From NCBI GenBank assembly GCA_020796225.1, contig CM036761.1, forward strand, positions 38,996,428 to 39,060,427: a DNA stretch of 64,000 nt. Direction: 5' to 3'. Positions 54,926 to 64,000 of this stretch are shown in pieces. How positions within the stretch are numbered: the first letter of the stretch is position 1; the number at the start of each line of letters is the position of its first letter. This DNA is from Arion vulgaris. Its lineage: Eukaryota > Mollusca > Gastropoda > Stylommatophora > Arionidae. A program made the position numbers and the translations under genes. A model generated the notes under the pieces. That model saw only the letters and a list, made by a program, of their open reading frames with translations, searched no databases and was not told the origin of the DNA.

Positions 54926-54959
54926 ATCTCCACACTATGCATGTCCAGAGGTTATACGG
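54926..54959 (+). CDS. BRSK: BRSK/SAD-type kinase, 34-bp exon with the P+1/APE-type segment
   Basis: After the acceptor tttaacag the first base A completes the Gly codon split at 18075-18076. Eleven codons follow: SPHYACPEVIR, then the donor gtaagg, leaving phase 0. This is kinase subdomain VIII: the activation-loop end with the CPE form of the APE motif, exactly as in BRSK proteins (most kinases have APE). The exon is very short (34 bp) and depends on strong splice sites. The next expected residues (GEKYDGR-like and ADVWSCGV) are not seen between 54960 and 64000, so the following intron exceeds 9 kb. Confidence 0.92.
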
Positions 54960-55003
54960 GTAAGGAAACGTGTTTATGACTAACTGTTGTTTTTCTTATC
55001 GTA

Positions 55004-55101
55004 CGTTATGTTATGTTATGTTATGTTATGTTATGTTATGTTATGTTATGTTATGTTATGTTATGTTATGTTATTTATGTTATGTTATGTTATGTTATGT
55101 G
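55004..55101. repeat. (TTATG)n pentanucleotide microsatellite
   Basis: About 19 copies of ttatg with one interruption (ttatttatg), starting 44 bp downstream of the 34-bp kinase exon's donor. Confidence 0.97.
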
Positions 55102-55194
55102 AAATGCTATAGAAGTATAATCATTATAGAACTGCTTTTTTAAATAAATGTTTGATGTGTGTTTCCTTACCTTTCGCTTTATTACTTTTCTGTG

Positions 55195-55625
55195 CGTGTG
55201 TGTATTTTTATGTATATCCAACTCGGTGCTATCAGTGTCAGGCCTGGACACTGATAACAAATGAGAAAAGAAGACTCCAAGCAACAGAGATGAAATGTTT
55301 ACGACGAATTATAAATGCTACAGGAAGAGATAAGATCAGAAACGACGAAATCAGAAGAAGAAGGGAATCCTGCTGGTGCAACAATATATAAAGAGACAGC
55401 AAGTCAAATAGTTTGGACACATATCAAACTTACCACAAGACAGTCTCCCATAAAGAGAGTTAATACAACGGCAACAGACTCAGAGGACGACCACGTAAAC
55501 GATGGAGCGACGGAATATCTGAGGCACTAAATTCCACCTTGTACAAAGCGTGTAAGGAGGTTCGCTCCATGTGTCTCTTCTTTCGACCTGACGCCGAAAG
55601 ACAAAACAGGATTAGAGAACAGATA
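55195..55625 (+). pseudogene. LINE ORF2 C-terminus (lineage beta relative)
   Basis: TRCYQCQAWTLITNEKRRLQ, ATEMKCLRRIINATGRDKIR, NDEIRRRR, a frame break, then LRGRPRKRWSDGISEALNST and LYKACKEVRSM. It matches the order in the 62 kb copy (CYQCQTW, EMKCLRR, GRPRKRW) but is diverged. Confidence 0.75.
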
Positions 55626-55684
55626 TATATATTCAAAACACTATATCTAAACCAACCAGAAGTTTATGAGTAGAAAATAAAACT

Positions 55685-55765
55685 TTAGACTGGTTTGACA
55701 AAGGTCAAGGAGTTCAACAAGGCTGCATTTTATCACCTTATTTATTCAACATAAATCAAGAACTA
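55685..55765 (+). pseudogene. LINE RT fragment
   Basis: WFDKGQGVQQGCILSPYLFN, the (V)RQGC(x)LSPxLFN motif of LINE RTs, isolated from the rest of the domain. Confidence 0.7.
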
Positions 55766-55819
55766 TTATCCTTCTTCTGCGATCTAACTAAATTGAAATT
55801 TATGATTCTGTGATAAATT

Positions 55820-56190
55820 CTGCAGTCTGATTCAGGTTATCAGCCACGTCATACTATGTGTCCCGAACGTTGAGGGTGAGGGCTCACCTCTTTATTCTCA
55901 GGTCTGTAAACTGTGACAGTTCTGTAGAGCATGCTCTATCGTCACACTCAACAGACCACAGTGGCACAGGTTGTTGGTATCTAACTTTAATTTTGTGTAT
56001 AAGTGGTGTCCATTTTGTTGGGGAAAGTCCGGAGACGAAGTAGGACAGCCTGGTTATTTCTGGACTTTGGTAATATACATCTTCCATGCTGTCTGTTTGG
56101 CATATGTTATTCCCCTTTGCTTTATAATGCCCTCTAGCTATGGTTTTTCCTTCTTCGTAGCTAACCAGGTTGTCGTTTTGAAGCATCCTT
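55820..56190 (-). pseudogene. LINE C-terminal fragment (lineage epsilon relative)
   Basis: Minus-strand words LSYFVSGLSPTKWTPLIHKI, KVRYQQPVPLWSVECDDRAC and TELSQFTDLR correspond to the RLRTGH...CP(L)C...EHxLQxCPQFTDLR region of the 51230 copy. The frame is broken. Confidence 0.5.
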
Positions 56191-56224
56191 CCCTATCGTC
56201 ACCTTCATTTCCCTTGAGCTTGCA

Positions 56225-56830
56225 TTGCGAGGGAGAAAATATAGTGAGAAATGTTAGAGAAGCCGAAGATAATGAACATTGCAATGATCTACTGAATGGA
56301 AGAAATGCACTATTATACCGAACATTCAACAATATGCTGATGATGCAGTACTTTTACTCATCTCTCAAAGTGATATTAAAAAATTTATAATGTCAGTTTA
56401 TAGGAACAGCTCAGAACAAAGCTTATATCTCAATGAGGAAAAATCAAAATTCTTACAACTGATAAAACATTTGTAACAGTTGATATATGCATCAAGGGAA
56501 ATAAATTGGACAGAATTAATCATTTGGAATATTTAGATACATTGCTATCATGCGACAGAAACTGTATTAAGAACATTTTTTTAACAGAATAAACATGTCT
56601 CTGCAGATATTAAAAGAATAACAACACGTAAGGAAGGGCGCTGATAAAAAGACAAAACTTAGGTTTAAAAAAAGAGCACGTATTTTTTCCCGTAGCAACG
56701 TATTGTTGTGAGATATTGATTATTGAAAAACAGTTGGAAAATCGGTTAATTACTTTGAATGCAAGAGTACTTAGAATACTATGAACACACAGAAGAACAA
56801 ATATATCCATTTTAGAATAGCTTAAAATTA
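56225..56830 (+). pseudogene. LINE RT fragment with intact YADD box
   Basis: NIQQYADDAVLLLISQSDIK and KFIMSVYRNSSEQSLYLNEE KSK retain the YADD catalytic Asp pair. LYLNEEKSKF corresponds to the LxLNxxKTK segment. The surrounding frame has stops, and the thumb (56510-56830) is badly decayed. Confidence 0.65.
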
Positions 56831-57177
56831 AAGAGACGTGGGGGATAACGAAGATAACAATGAGAATAAATATATATATATATTTATACTATGTGAGAGC
56901 CTGTCAATAATGAAGGGGTGAAAGTGATAAAATGCTTTCACTTAAGGTTCGTTGATTGTCATTTCCTCAAAGTACAGTAGACGGCCGGCCACTAAATGTG
57001 AATGTATGTTTCGTTTGCATTTAATTTTTTTTTCAATTTTTTTTTTTTTGCAATTTTTTTTTAAAACAAAATTAGCATTTCAGATTTTTTTGATTTTTTT
57101 ATAATTAATACATAGATACGTTTCCTGTGCGCTCTATAACAAAGCTCACTCATTGTTGAATTTAATAATTATAATAT
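56831..57177. other. no recognisable feature; T-rich
   Basis: Contains short (TA)n (56870-56888) and T runs (57025-57065). Nothing else. Confidence 0.5.
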
Positions 57178-57283
57178 TGTAAAGCCGTTTAGAAAGCAGT
57201 GATAAACTACTAAACGTAGAAGTGATGCCTAGAAAATCAGCGATTCGTTTGCTGTGGGTGATGGTGACGTCATGTAAAGAATA
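57178..57283 (+). repeat. SINE family D, part before a nested insertion
   Basis: gtttagaaagcagtgataaa, ctactaaacgtagaagtgat, gcctagaaaatcagcgattc and gtgacgtcatgtaaagaata. It continues as tgccacgattttcatttgta at 58606, as the 331-588 copy shows. Confidence 0.75.
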
Positions 57284-58605
57284 GGCCGGGGTCAAAGGCT
57301 CATGAGGTCATGGTGGTAACATGAGCCAGGGTTAGCGAGGGGGGCGCGCTAACCAAGACCCTGCCCCAACCTCCACTCGGTGACCCTGGAAACAGACTCT
57401 GGTTCCGGTCTGGCTAAGAGGGGCAGGGATCGGGAGAACTACTGGTAGTGGTAGCAGTGCAAGTACGGAAATGCAAAACAGATCCATACTAACAAAATGC
57501 ACAAATCTCCTGACCGATGTCCAACAAGATATTGCCCAAGTTCCTAAACGTAACGAAACAGCAACGAAAAGTCTCTGACATGGATGAGAGGTGCATCCAG
57601 TGACGAAACGTGTGCCCACGAAGGGCGAAGCTCGAAGCCCTGAGGAGGGGCAAACATTGCCAGCCCGTCGGCAAGAATAAATAAAACAGGACCGTAACGA
57701 ATAACAGGCTACCCTCGTGTCGGTACGAAAGAAGATTGCAGCTGACTCCGCATCGGTGGCCTAGTGCAGATACATGTACTGGGCAAGGTTTGCCGAGCGC
57801 AAAAGAACAAGTTGCGTTTTAGTGCATAACGAAACTACCCGCCCTGGGAAAACCGTGCAAGGTACTGTGCGATTAAAATTAACATCCCCGGAAGAACTGA
57901 GGTTGGTGATACCTAAAGGAACTGCCAGCCTTGGGGCAACCGGGCAGGGTTCGATTGCAGTCGTAACTAACCTCCCCGGAATAACTGGAGCGGGTGATGG
58001 TGGCGGGCGCAAAATCCTCAGTTGCGTTGATAGCGCCGACTGAAACGACCCTCTACATTGTTTGTACTAGGCCCCATGCCGGTGCCTTTCGAGGTTAATT
58101 GCAAATTGCCACGTACCAACGCGCGTCTAGAAAAGGCTGAGAATGTTCCTTCTCCGGATCAAACTCAAAATGTACGGTAAAGCAAGGCCGACAATGTACG
58201 GATCAGACAGGAAGTCCGGGTCCTGAACATTGGCGAAGGCCGATACTTTACAGGTGTTTTATACGAGTAAGACGCCGTCCGAGGACAAGCTGACAAGCCC
58301 TAGAAATATTTCTCAGTCAGAACGGGTAAAGCAGCGTAACTCACTGTCCTGGCGTAGATCACAAAGCCCAAATATACGGCAAAGTTGATCGTAAAGGCGT
58401 AGATCCGAAAGGATCGTACCTAGGGAAAGTTCACCCCAGTAAATCAAAAGCTGGCTGAAAACGGACGGGCGGGCCTAGTCACCATGGGCGCACAATCGTC
58501 CGACGTAGATCACTCCGTTCTTGCCAGTGGACCAATTATACATCACAATAAGAATGACCAAAATTGGCCGTGAAGAACGATCGCAGAAGAAGAAGAAGAA
58601 GAATA
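57284..58605 (+). mobile_element. 1.3-kb GC-rich inserted sequence of unknown type with SINE-B tail
   Basis: This sequence interrupts a family D SINE. The left boundary follows aaagaata (57276-57283); the right boundary ends ...gaagaagaagaata before tgccacg, giving a short (about 6 bp) duplication agaata that overlaps the (GAA)n tail. The last ~95 bp (accaattatacatcacaata, accaaaattggccgtgaaga, acgatcgcagaagaagaaga) match the 3' tail of SINE family B. The body is much richer in G+C than its surroundings, has no RT or transposase motif, and has an internal imperfect duplication (ttaacatccccggaagaact and ctaacctccccggaataact, about 85 bp apart). The largest frames (82-95 codons) look uninformative. 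It may be the 5' region of an unrecognised LINE or a long non-autonomous retroelement. Confidence 0.65.
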
Positions 58606-58659
58606 TGCCACGATTTTCATTTGTAATACAGTAAAGATTGGTAGATACCGGATAAATGC

Positions 58660-60165
58660 AGTTTTTTGCTGCTTGAGAGTTTCTGTACAATGTGGCTTCA
58701 GAGCAGGTCGTGGAACAGCAGACATGATATTTGCTGCTCGCCAATTACAGGAAAAATGCCAAGAGCAGCACCGTAACCTTTACATGGTCTTTGTCGATCT
58801 GACAAAGGCTTTCGACACGGTCAACAGAGAGGGTCTATGGAAGATCATGGAAAAATTTGGATGCCCAGTGAAATTCATCAAGATCGTCCAACAGTTTCAC
58901 GAGGGCATGATGGCACGTGTACTTGATGAAAGGGAGCTGTCGGAAGCCTTCCATGTCACCAACGGCGTCAAACAGGGATGTGTACTGGCCCCAACACTCT
59001 TCAGTATGATGTTTGCTGCCATGCTCACGGATGTCTTTTGGGAAGGCGACGAACATGGGGTAAAGATTAGATACAGGACAGACGGAAATCTATTCAATCT
59101 TTGGAGGTTAAAATCCTTCACCAAGGTAAAAGAATCAACTATCTCAAACCTGTTGTTTGCTGATGACTGCGCCTCGCTACCAACTCTGCGGAAGAAATGC
59201 AGACTTACATGGACAAGTTCTCAATGGCCTGTGATAGGTTTGGCCTCACCATTAACACCAAAAAACAGAGGTCATGTTCCAGCCCGCCCCTAGAGAACAG
59301 TATTACGATCCAGTCATCAACATTAAACACCAGCGTCTCCAGTCAACGGACAACTTTGCTTATCTTTAAAGCCTCCTATCCAGATCGACAAATATAGATT
59401 TTGAGGTCAACAATAGGATATCCAAAGCCAGTGCTGCGTTCGGAAGGCTACGTGTCACTATGTGGGAACGGAAGGGGATAAGCATAGTCACAAAGCTGAA
59501 AGTTTACCAGGCCATAGTGCTAACCACGCTGCTGTACGCAAGTGAGACATGGACAGTGTATAGCAGACACGCAAGAAAATTAAACCATTTCCACACAAGC
59601 TGTCTACGCAGAATACTAAAAATAAACTGGCAGGACAAAATTCCAGACAGCGAAGTCCTCACAAGAGCAAAGATCCCAAGCGTCAACACTCTGTTGCAGA
59701 AGGCCCAAATGAGATGGGTCGGTCACGTTGCTCGGATGCCTGATAAACGCATCCCAAAACAAATGATGTATGGCGAGCTTGAAGGGGGCAGACGTTTAGC
59801 TGGTGGACAGAAAAACGCTTTAAAGACACTCTTAAAATGTCTCTGAAATGCTTTGATATAGACAATACGTGCTGGGAATCCTTGCGCAAGATCGCCAAAT
59901 GTGGCGCTGTAACAACAAAAGAGGAACCCGAATAGCTGAGAATCATCGTATTGTTGAGTCACAGAGAAAACGAGCAGCGCGAAAAGACAGAGCACACAAC
60001 ACGCACATGTCTAACCTTGATCATGTATGCCCCACCTGTGGTCGGGGATTCTGTTCTAGGATTGACTCTACAGTCACCTCCGCACACACCAGAGAGGTGC
60101 AACAGCACACGTCTGAGATTGTTGTCATCATCGCTTGCGATGGACGGCTATATATATACAAAGAG
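58660..60165 (+). pseudogene. LINE lineage alpha, RT to 3' end
   Basis: Reads QCGFRAGRGTADMIFAARQL, MVFVDLTKAFDTVNREGLWK, HVTNGVKQGCVLAPTLFSMM and NLLFADDCA (intact FADD box), i.e. RT motifs 2 to 5. One base is missing right after FADDCA (near 59172), and a run of six A (near 59261) shifts the frame again. Then LTTLLYASETWTVYSRHARK, MRWVGHVARMPDKRIPKQMM and, at the C-terminus, CPTCGRGFCSRIDS plus downstream His residues of a C2H2-like finger. The endonuclease and the RT N-terminus are absent. The element is 5'-truncated and inactive. Confidence 0.9.
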
Positions 60166-60287
60166 GCATAATACAATACACCCATACTTTATCATAATCT
60201 CTGTATGTAATTGGTATCAATATTTAAATACAGAAATTGAAAAGTAATTTAAGGAAATTACGGACAAACTTCACTAATATTAGCACA

Positions 60288-60445
60288 GTTACAATGTGGA
60301 ATATCTTCATTGCACTCCAGACCTGTTCATAGGTGATCCGATATTCTTCGCAATATCTCCAACAGCGTCCAGCGATTAACCGTACCAGTTTGATGTTGAT
60401 TAATGAGTCTACTCGTGCACCTGTTGTGCTGTTCTTTTCTGGCCG
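60288..60445 (-). repeat. repeat family H copy
   Basis: Minus strand: cgagtagactcattaatcaa, catcaaactggtacggttaa, gctggacgctgttggagata, ttgcgaagaatatcggatca and ctggagtgcaatgaagatat. Confidence 0.7.
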
Positions 60446-60599
60446 CTTCAATCTTCAATCCAAACTCTTGCAGTCTAGCAGTTGGCGTGGATTGGTTTAA
60501 ATGAAAGTCCTATTTGCGGTCACATTCTATGAGGACGCTCAGAATTTCAGCTCTATTAACCCTGCAAAGTTTTACAATGTTACAAAACATCTTTTTTTT

Positions 60600-60755
60600 C
60601 AAATTCAGTGTGCATATTAGTTAAATAACAGTCTATAAACTTTCCAATGCCATGACAAACCTTGAATTGTGTTCAGTCAAATTCAGTGTGCATATTAGCT
60701 AAATAACAGTCTATAAACTTTCCAATACCATGACAAACCTTGAATCCTGTTGAGT
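60600..60755. repeat. 78-bp direct duplication
   Basis: caaattcagtgtgcatatta, gctaaataacagtctataaa and ctttccaataccatgacaaa occur twice (starts 60600 and 60678) with very few differences. Confidence 0.9.
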
Positions 60756-60796
60756 CATCCACTTGAAATGGTACACCTAATTTCAATATTCATTTC

Positions 60797-61053
60797 TTGC
60801 CAGTGGGGTGCCGGGAACCGCAAGGGAAGCAAAGAATGGTACCACTGTGATCTACAATGCATGTCGATTGATGTAGGCCCTAGGGCTACTACCCTGGTAA
60901 ATAAAAAGCAGCGCAGAAATCGGATGTGCTGGCCTACTTGTAGGTCCATAACTGGCACAACGTACAATCGCTCTTAGGCACAGATCACATACAAATCTCA
61001 CAGAGAATTGTTGACAAGTGGTCGATATGGAGAGTTCGATGAGGAAGAAGAAG
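60797..61053 (+). repeat. SINE family A, full length with 12-bp TSD
   Basis: Ends fixed by AATATTCATTTC at 60785-60796 and 61054-61065. Contains cgcaagggaagcaaagaatg, catgtcgattgatgtaggcc (core shortened), ctggtaaataaaaagcagcg, ggcctacttgtaggtccata, acaacgtacaatcgctctta and gacaagtggtcgatatggag, and ends with (GAA)n. Confidence 0.88.
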
Positions 61054-61065
61054 AATATTCATTTC

Positions 61066-61640
61066 GATTATAAATTCTCTCGGTTTTTCAAGCCTCTTGC
61101 ATATTTCTATCTTTTGTTTGAGTTTAAGCATCATGCTTTTACACTTACTTGGGACCTGTCTCGGCATTTTTTATGCTGAGTGAGTACACAAATTTGAATA
61201 ACAATACATTCCAATCTACCATTATGTTCACAAACGGTGAATTGGCGGGAGTTAAAGACAAGCAGGTGGTGGACGACGCTTACTGACGAAGCGTCGCACA
61301 AAGTTTAAACTTACACATCTATTAGAAATTGATTTTACTGTATTTTAATTTGTGTTTCAAGTACAGTGTTCAATTTTGTTGTCGGTTTCTTGCGAGTGTC
61401 AGTTGTTTGAGTTCCGATTAACTGACAGTCTACTGCAGCGCTGTTCAACGCCGCGCCCGCGTGATACATCCCTGGCACCCTATCTTATTCCTCGGGCTTT
61501 GACGTTAATCAGAATTTCAACCCAAAAAGTATTTTTCCCTGAATAAGAGTATGTTTCAGTTTTTTCGTAAAAATATTTTTTTTTAAAGTTTAACTTGTAG
61601 TCGGGATTAAGTGTTCATCTATTTTTTTAATTTTTTATTA
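61066..61640. other. no recognisable feature
   Basis: cagcgctgttcaacgccgcg at 61435 looks like one hAT-type end, but no partner end or duplication was found. Otherwise nothing. Confidence 0.4.
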
Positions 61641-61700
61641 CTACTAATATTGATTTATTATTATTATTGCTATTATTATTATTACAATTGCTACAATGCG
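61640..61700. repeat. (ATT)n microsatellite
   Basis: tattattattgctattattattattac. Confidence 0.9.
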
Positions 61701-61704
61701 TCCT

Positions 61705-63505
61705 CTTTCTTTCTTTCTTTCTCGAATCCTGTATGCCTCACAGCGTCAGGTCAGGAAGAGATTTCTAAAACGGGCCCTAGTATGCGCTTCGTAGATAGTC
61801 TCTTTCGTCGCCTCTGTTATCTCTGAGGTCCATCTTTTGCGTGGCCGGCCTTTTGCTTTGTACCCATTGTATCGGAGCAGCATTGCTCTTTGGGGTGCAC
61901 TGTCTGATGGTAATCTGCTTACGTGACCGAACCATTTAATTTGTTGTTTCTTGATGAAGTCTAGTACTGATGTTGTACCCACTTTTTCCTGATGTCTTCA
62001 TTTCTCAACCGGTCTCTTCTTGTTACACCCAGCATTCTGCGTAGACACTTCATCTCTGTTGTGACTAGTTTTCTTCTATCGTTTGTTGTCAGCGTCCAGG
62101 TTTGGCACTGGTAACATAATGTGGGAGAAAGATTGTGTTGAACATTGCTCTTTTGTGTTCATGGTGACGTGTTTGCATCTTAAAATTGGCGCCATTTGCC
62201 CTATCATTTGATTTGCTTTGTTGCATCTGTGTTGAATTTCATTAGTTATTCTTCCATTTGCTGAAAAAATGCTCCCAGGTATGTGAAATCTTTACTTGAT
62301 TTAGTAGATGATTATCGATGGAGATGTTGGTAGTGTTTTCCTCTCTGGCGAATGTCATTACTTCTGTTTTGTCGATGTTAATTCTCATGTTGTATTCGTT
62401 ACATGCTAACTGGAGTCTGTTGATGTGTTGTTGTAGCTGTTCTTCTGTTGTTGATATGATTGCCTGATCGTCTGCAAAAGAAATTCATTTAAGAGTTCTC
62501 CGAGGTTGTTTCCTTCGCTGGTGTTAGCTATTTTACAAATGTGGTCAATGTACGTGATGAATAGCAGCGGGGATAGTACGCAACCTTGTCTTACTCCTGA
62601 CCCTACGTGAAACTTTTCTGATAATCCTGTATTTGTTCTAATCGTACATTGGCTGTCAGTATAAATGTTCTTGCAAAGGTTGATTAGGTGTTCATTAACC
62701 CCATAGGTTGTTAGTATTTTCCACAACTTGTGCCTATCTACGCTGTCGAACGCTTTTTCCTGATCTACAAATGCAACGTGTAAATGTTTGTCGGATTCGA
62801 TAGTCCTTTCTACTAACTGTCTGAGGGCGAATATTGCGTCTGTACAGCTTTTGTTCTTCCTGAATCCCATTTGGGAGTCATTAAGCTGTGGCTCGATGAT
62901 GTGGCGGAGCCTTTTCTCAAGTATTTTGCAGAATATTTTCCCAGTGTGGCTCAGTAGCGCTATGCCTCTATACTTTGTACAGTCCCTCTTGCTACCTTTC
63001 TTCTTCCAGATGGGAACAATTGTAGCATTCCTCCAATCTTCTGGTGTTTCTTGTGTGATCCAGACTTGGTTGAATAGTCTATGGAGCCAGCTGATTCCTA
63101 CCTCTTTAGTTGCTTTGATTAGGTCGGCCGGGATATTGTCTGGGCCTAGTGTTTTGTTAGGTGGGGCCATATTTACAGCATTTCTGATCTCTGATAGTGT
63201 TATGCTTGGTTCTACTTCTGAAGTTACATTTACTGTGTGTTCTTGAGTGTTCGGTTGGTCCTCTTGTTGTAGGTTGAGAAGTTCACTAAAGTATTGTCGC
63301 CATCTGTTCATTATCATTTTTGGATCATTAAGAGCTTGGCCGTTTTCATCGTTAATAATTTCAGTTGGGTCATATTGTTCTTGTCTTTCCCGCATAGCTT
63401 TAATTTTCTTGTAAAAATGTCTTGTTGAATTTTTGTAGTCTGAATTTAATGTTTCGCCATAATCTTGCCATGCTTGTATTTTAATGCGTCCTCGCCCGTG
63501 CATTA
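61705..63505 (-). pseudogene. LINE lineage beta, pre-RT linker to 3' end
   Basis: Best-preserved LINE here. The minus frame from 63503 reads the linker (KIKAMRERQEQYDPTEIIND, WRQYFSELLNLQ), then RT: GPDNIPADLIK, RNATIVPIWKKKGSKRDCTK, YRGIALLSHTGKIFCKILEK, MGFRKNKSCTDAIFALRQLV, HVAFVDQEKAFDSVDRHKLW and HVGSGVRQGCVLSPLLF. One base is missing just before the catalytic box: FADDQ is readable in the neighbouring frame at about 62470, but the open frame runs past it to a stop at 62406. Thumb words (EMKCLRRMLGVTRRDRLRNE), IKWFGHVSRLPSDSAPQRA and GRPRKRWTSEITEATKETIY follow to a stop at 61746, then a gagaaagaaagaaagaaag tail. The N-terminal endonuclease is missing. Confidence 0.92.
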
Positions 63506-63859
63506 GCCAGATGCGCCCCGATATTTTAAAACGTTGTATATTACTTTGTCTACAGCATCGATATTTTTTATTAGATTACATATTTCATTACCTTCCATTT
63601 AAGATATGTCTAGTTTGTAATCGATGTGTGTCTTTATTAAGAAGCCATATTTCAATCAATTATAAAATACAAAGTCTGACATTCTATGCACTTATAACAC
63701 CGCATCGTGTAACATCTGTACGTATCAGTACACTCAATGACACCGCATGCTAATAGCCGTCACAGTTCGATGTGTCATTTCTGGGACAGAGCAAGATATC
63801 ATTATCAAATAGCTTGTCCTGAGCAGAAATTTGCCACCTTAACAATCCTTCAGAATTTC
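63506..63859. other. no recognisable feature
   Basis: Nothing identified. Confidence 0.45.
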
Positions 63860-64000
63860 TCTCTCTCTCTCCCATAGGTCAGATGTCCTGCCTCAGCAGC
63901 GGTCATACTCAAACCATCAGTTACATCCTGAATCCATCTTCTCCGTGGTCTTCCTCTTCTCCTCTTTGCCGGGATGCTTTCCGTCCTTGATGGTCTTCTC
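63860..64000 (-). pseudogene. LINE C-terminal fragment (lineage theta), cut by window edge
   Basis: Minus strand: gaggaagaccacggagaaga, tggattcaggatgtaactga and gagtatgaccgctgctgagg, translating to an RRRWIQDVTDGLSMTAAEAG-like tail. It is the counterpart of 4890-5045. Confidence 0.55.

Noticed and set aside
58475..58744. Minus-strand open frames over the GC-rich insertion and LINE start
   Set aside because: They cross the insertion boundary and a SINE tail and have no domain resemblance; shadow frames.
61430..61480. hAT-type end (cagcgctgttcaacgccgcg)
   Set aside because: No matching inverted end or 8-bp duplication found nearby, so an element cannot be bounded.

Overview
This window is animal (eukaryotic) genomic DNA, AT-rich and intron-dominated. 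The repeat content (tRNA-headed SINEs, RTE/jockey-type LINE debris, hAT elements, many minisatellites) best suits a lophotrochozoan, probably a mollusc. That assignment is inference from repeat style, not a species identification.

Only one host gene is supported. Three + strand exons (15099-15239, 17960-18076, 54926-54959) join in phase and encode the middle of a serine/threonine kinase domain that matches the BRSK/SAD family almost residue for residue: the hinge-to-helix-E segment, the HRD catalytic loop and DFG, and the P+1/APE-type segment. The first intron is 2.7 kb. The second is about 36.8 kb and fills most of the window. I found neither the exons upstream of 15099 nor those downstream of 54959.

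The rest is intronic or flanking repeat. (1) Retroposed SINE-like families, labelled A to H here because I cannot name them. C, D, E and F have tRNA-like heads. A and B share a central core containing TGTCGTAAGAGGCGAC and both end in (GAA)n. E, G and H share about 60 bp at the 3' end. (2) Many dead LINE fragments from at least five lineages, on both strands, mostly 3' ends, with frameshifted or mutated RT catalytic boxes. (3) DNA transposons: a 1.2 kb hAT deletion derivative with a perfect 8-bp target-site duplication, four non-autonomous hAT-like elements with 8-bp duplications, and a possible 1 kb piggyBac-like element flanked by TTAA. (4) Large tandem arrays: 31 bp x about 80 (6924-9454), 45 bp (10371-11640), 35/40 bp (24343-25275), 24 bp (28925-30280), 66 bp (30530-31425) and several smaller ones.

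The most interesting structures are three. The 31-bp array arose inside one copy of repeat E and grew from a hairpin-forming segment that is single-copy in another E element. A 1.3 kb GC-rich sequence of unknown nature is inserted in a SINE and carries the SINE-B 3' tail. Mobile elements repeatedly sit inside tandem arrays. No virus, toxin, CRISPR array or intact mobile-element gene was seen. Most long open frames are by-products of stop-free tandem repeats or LINE remnants.
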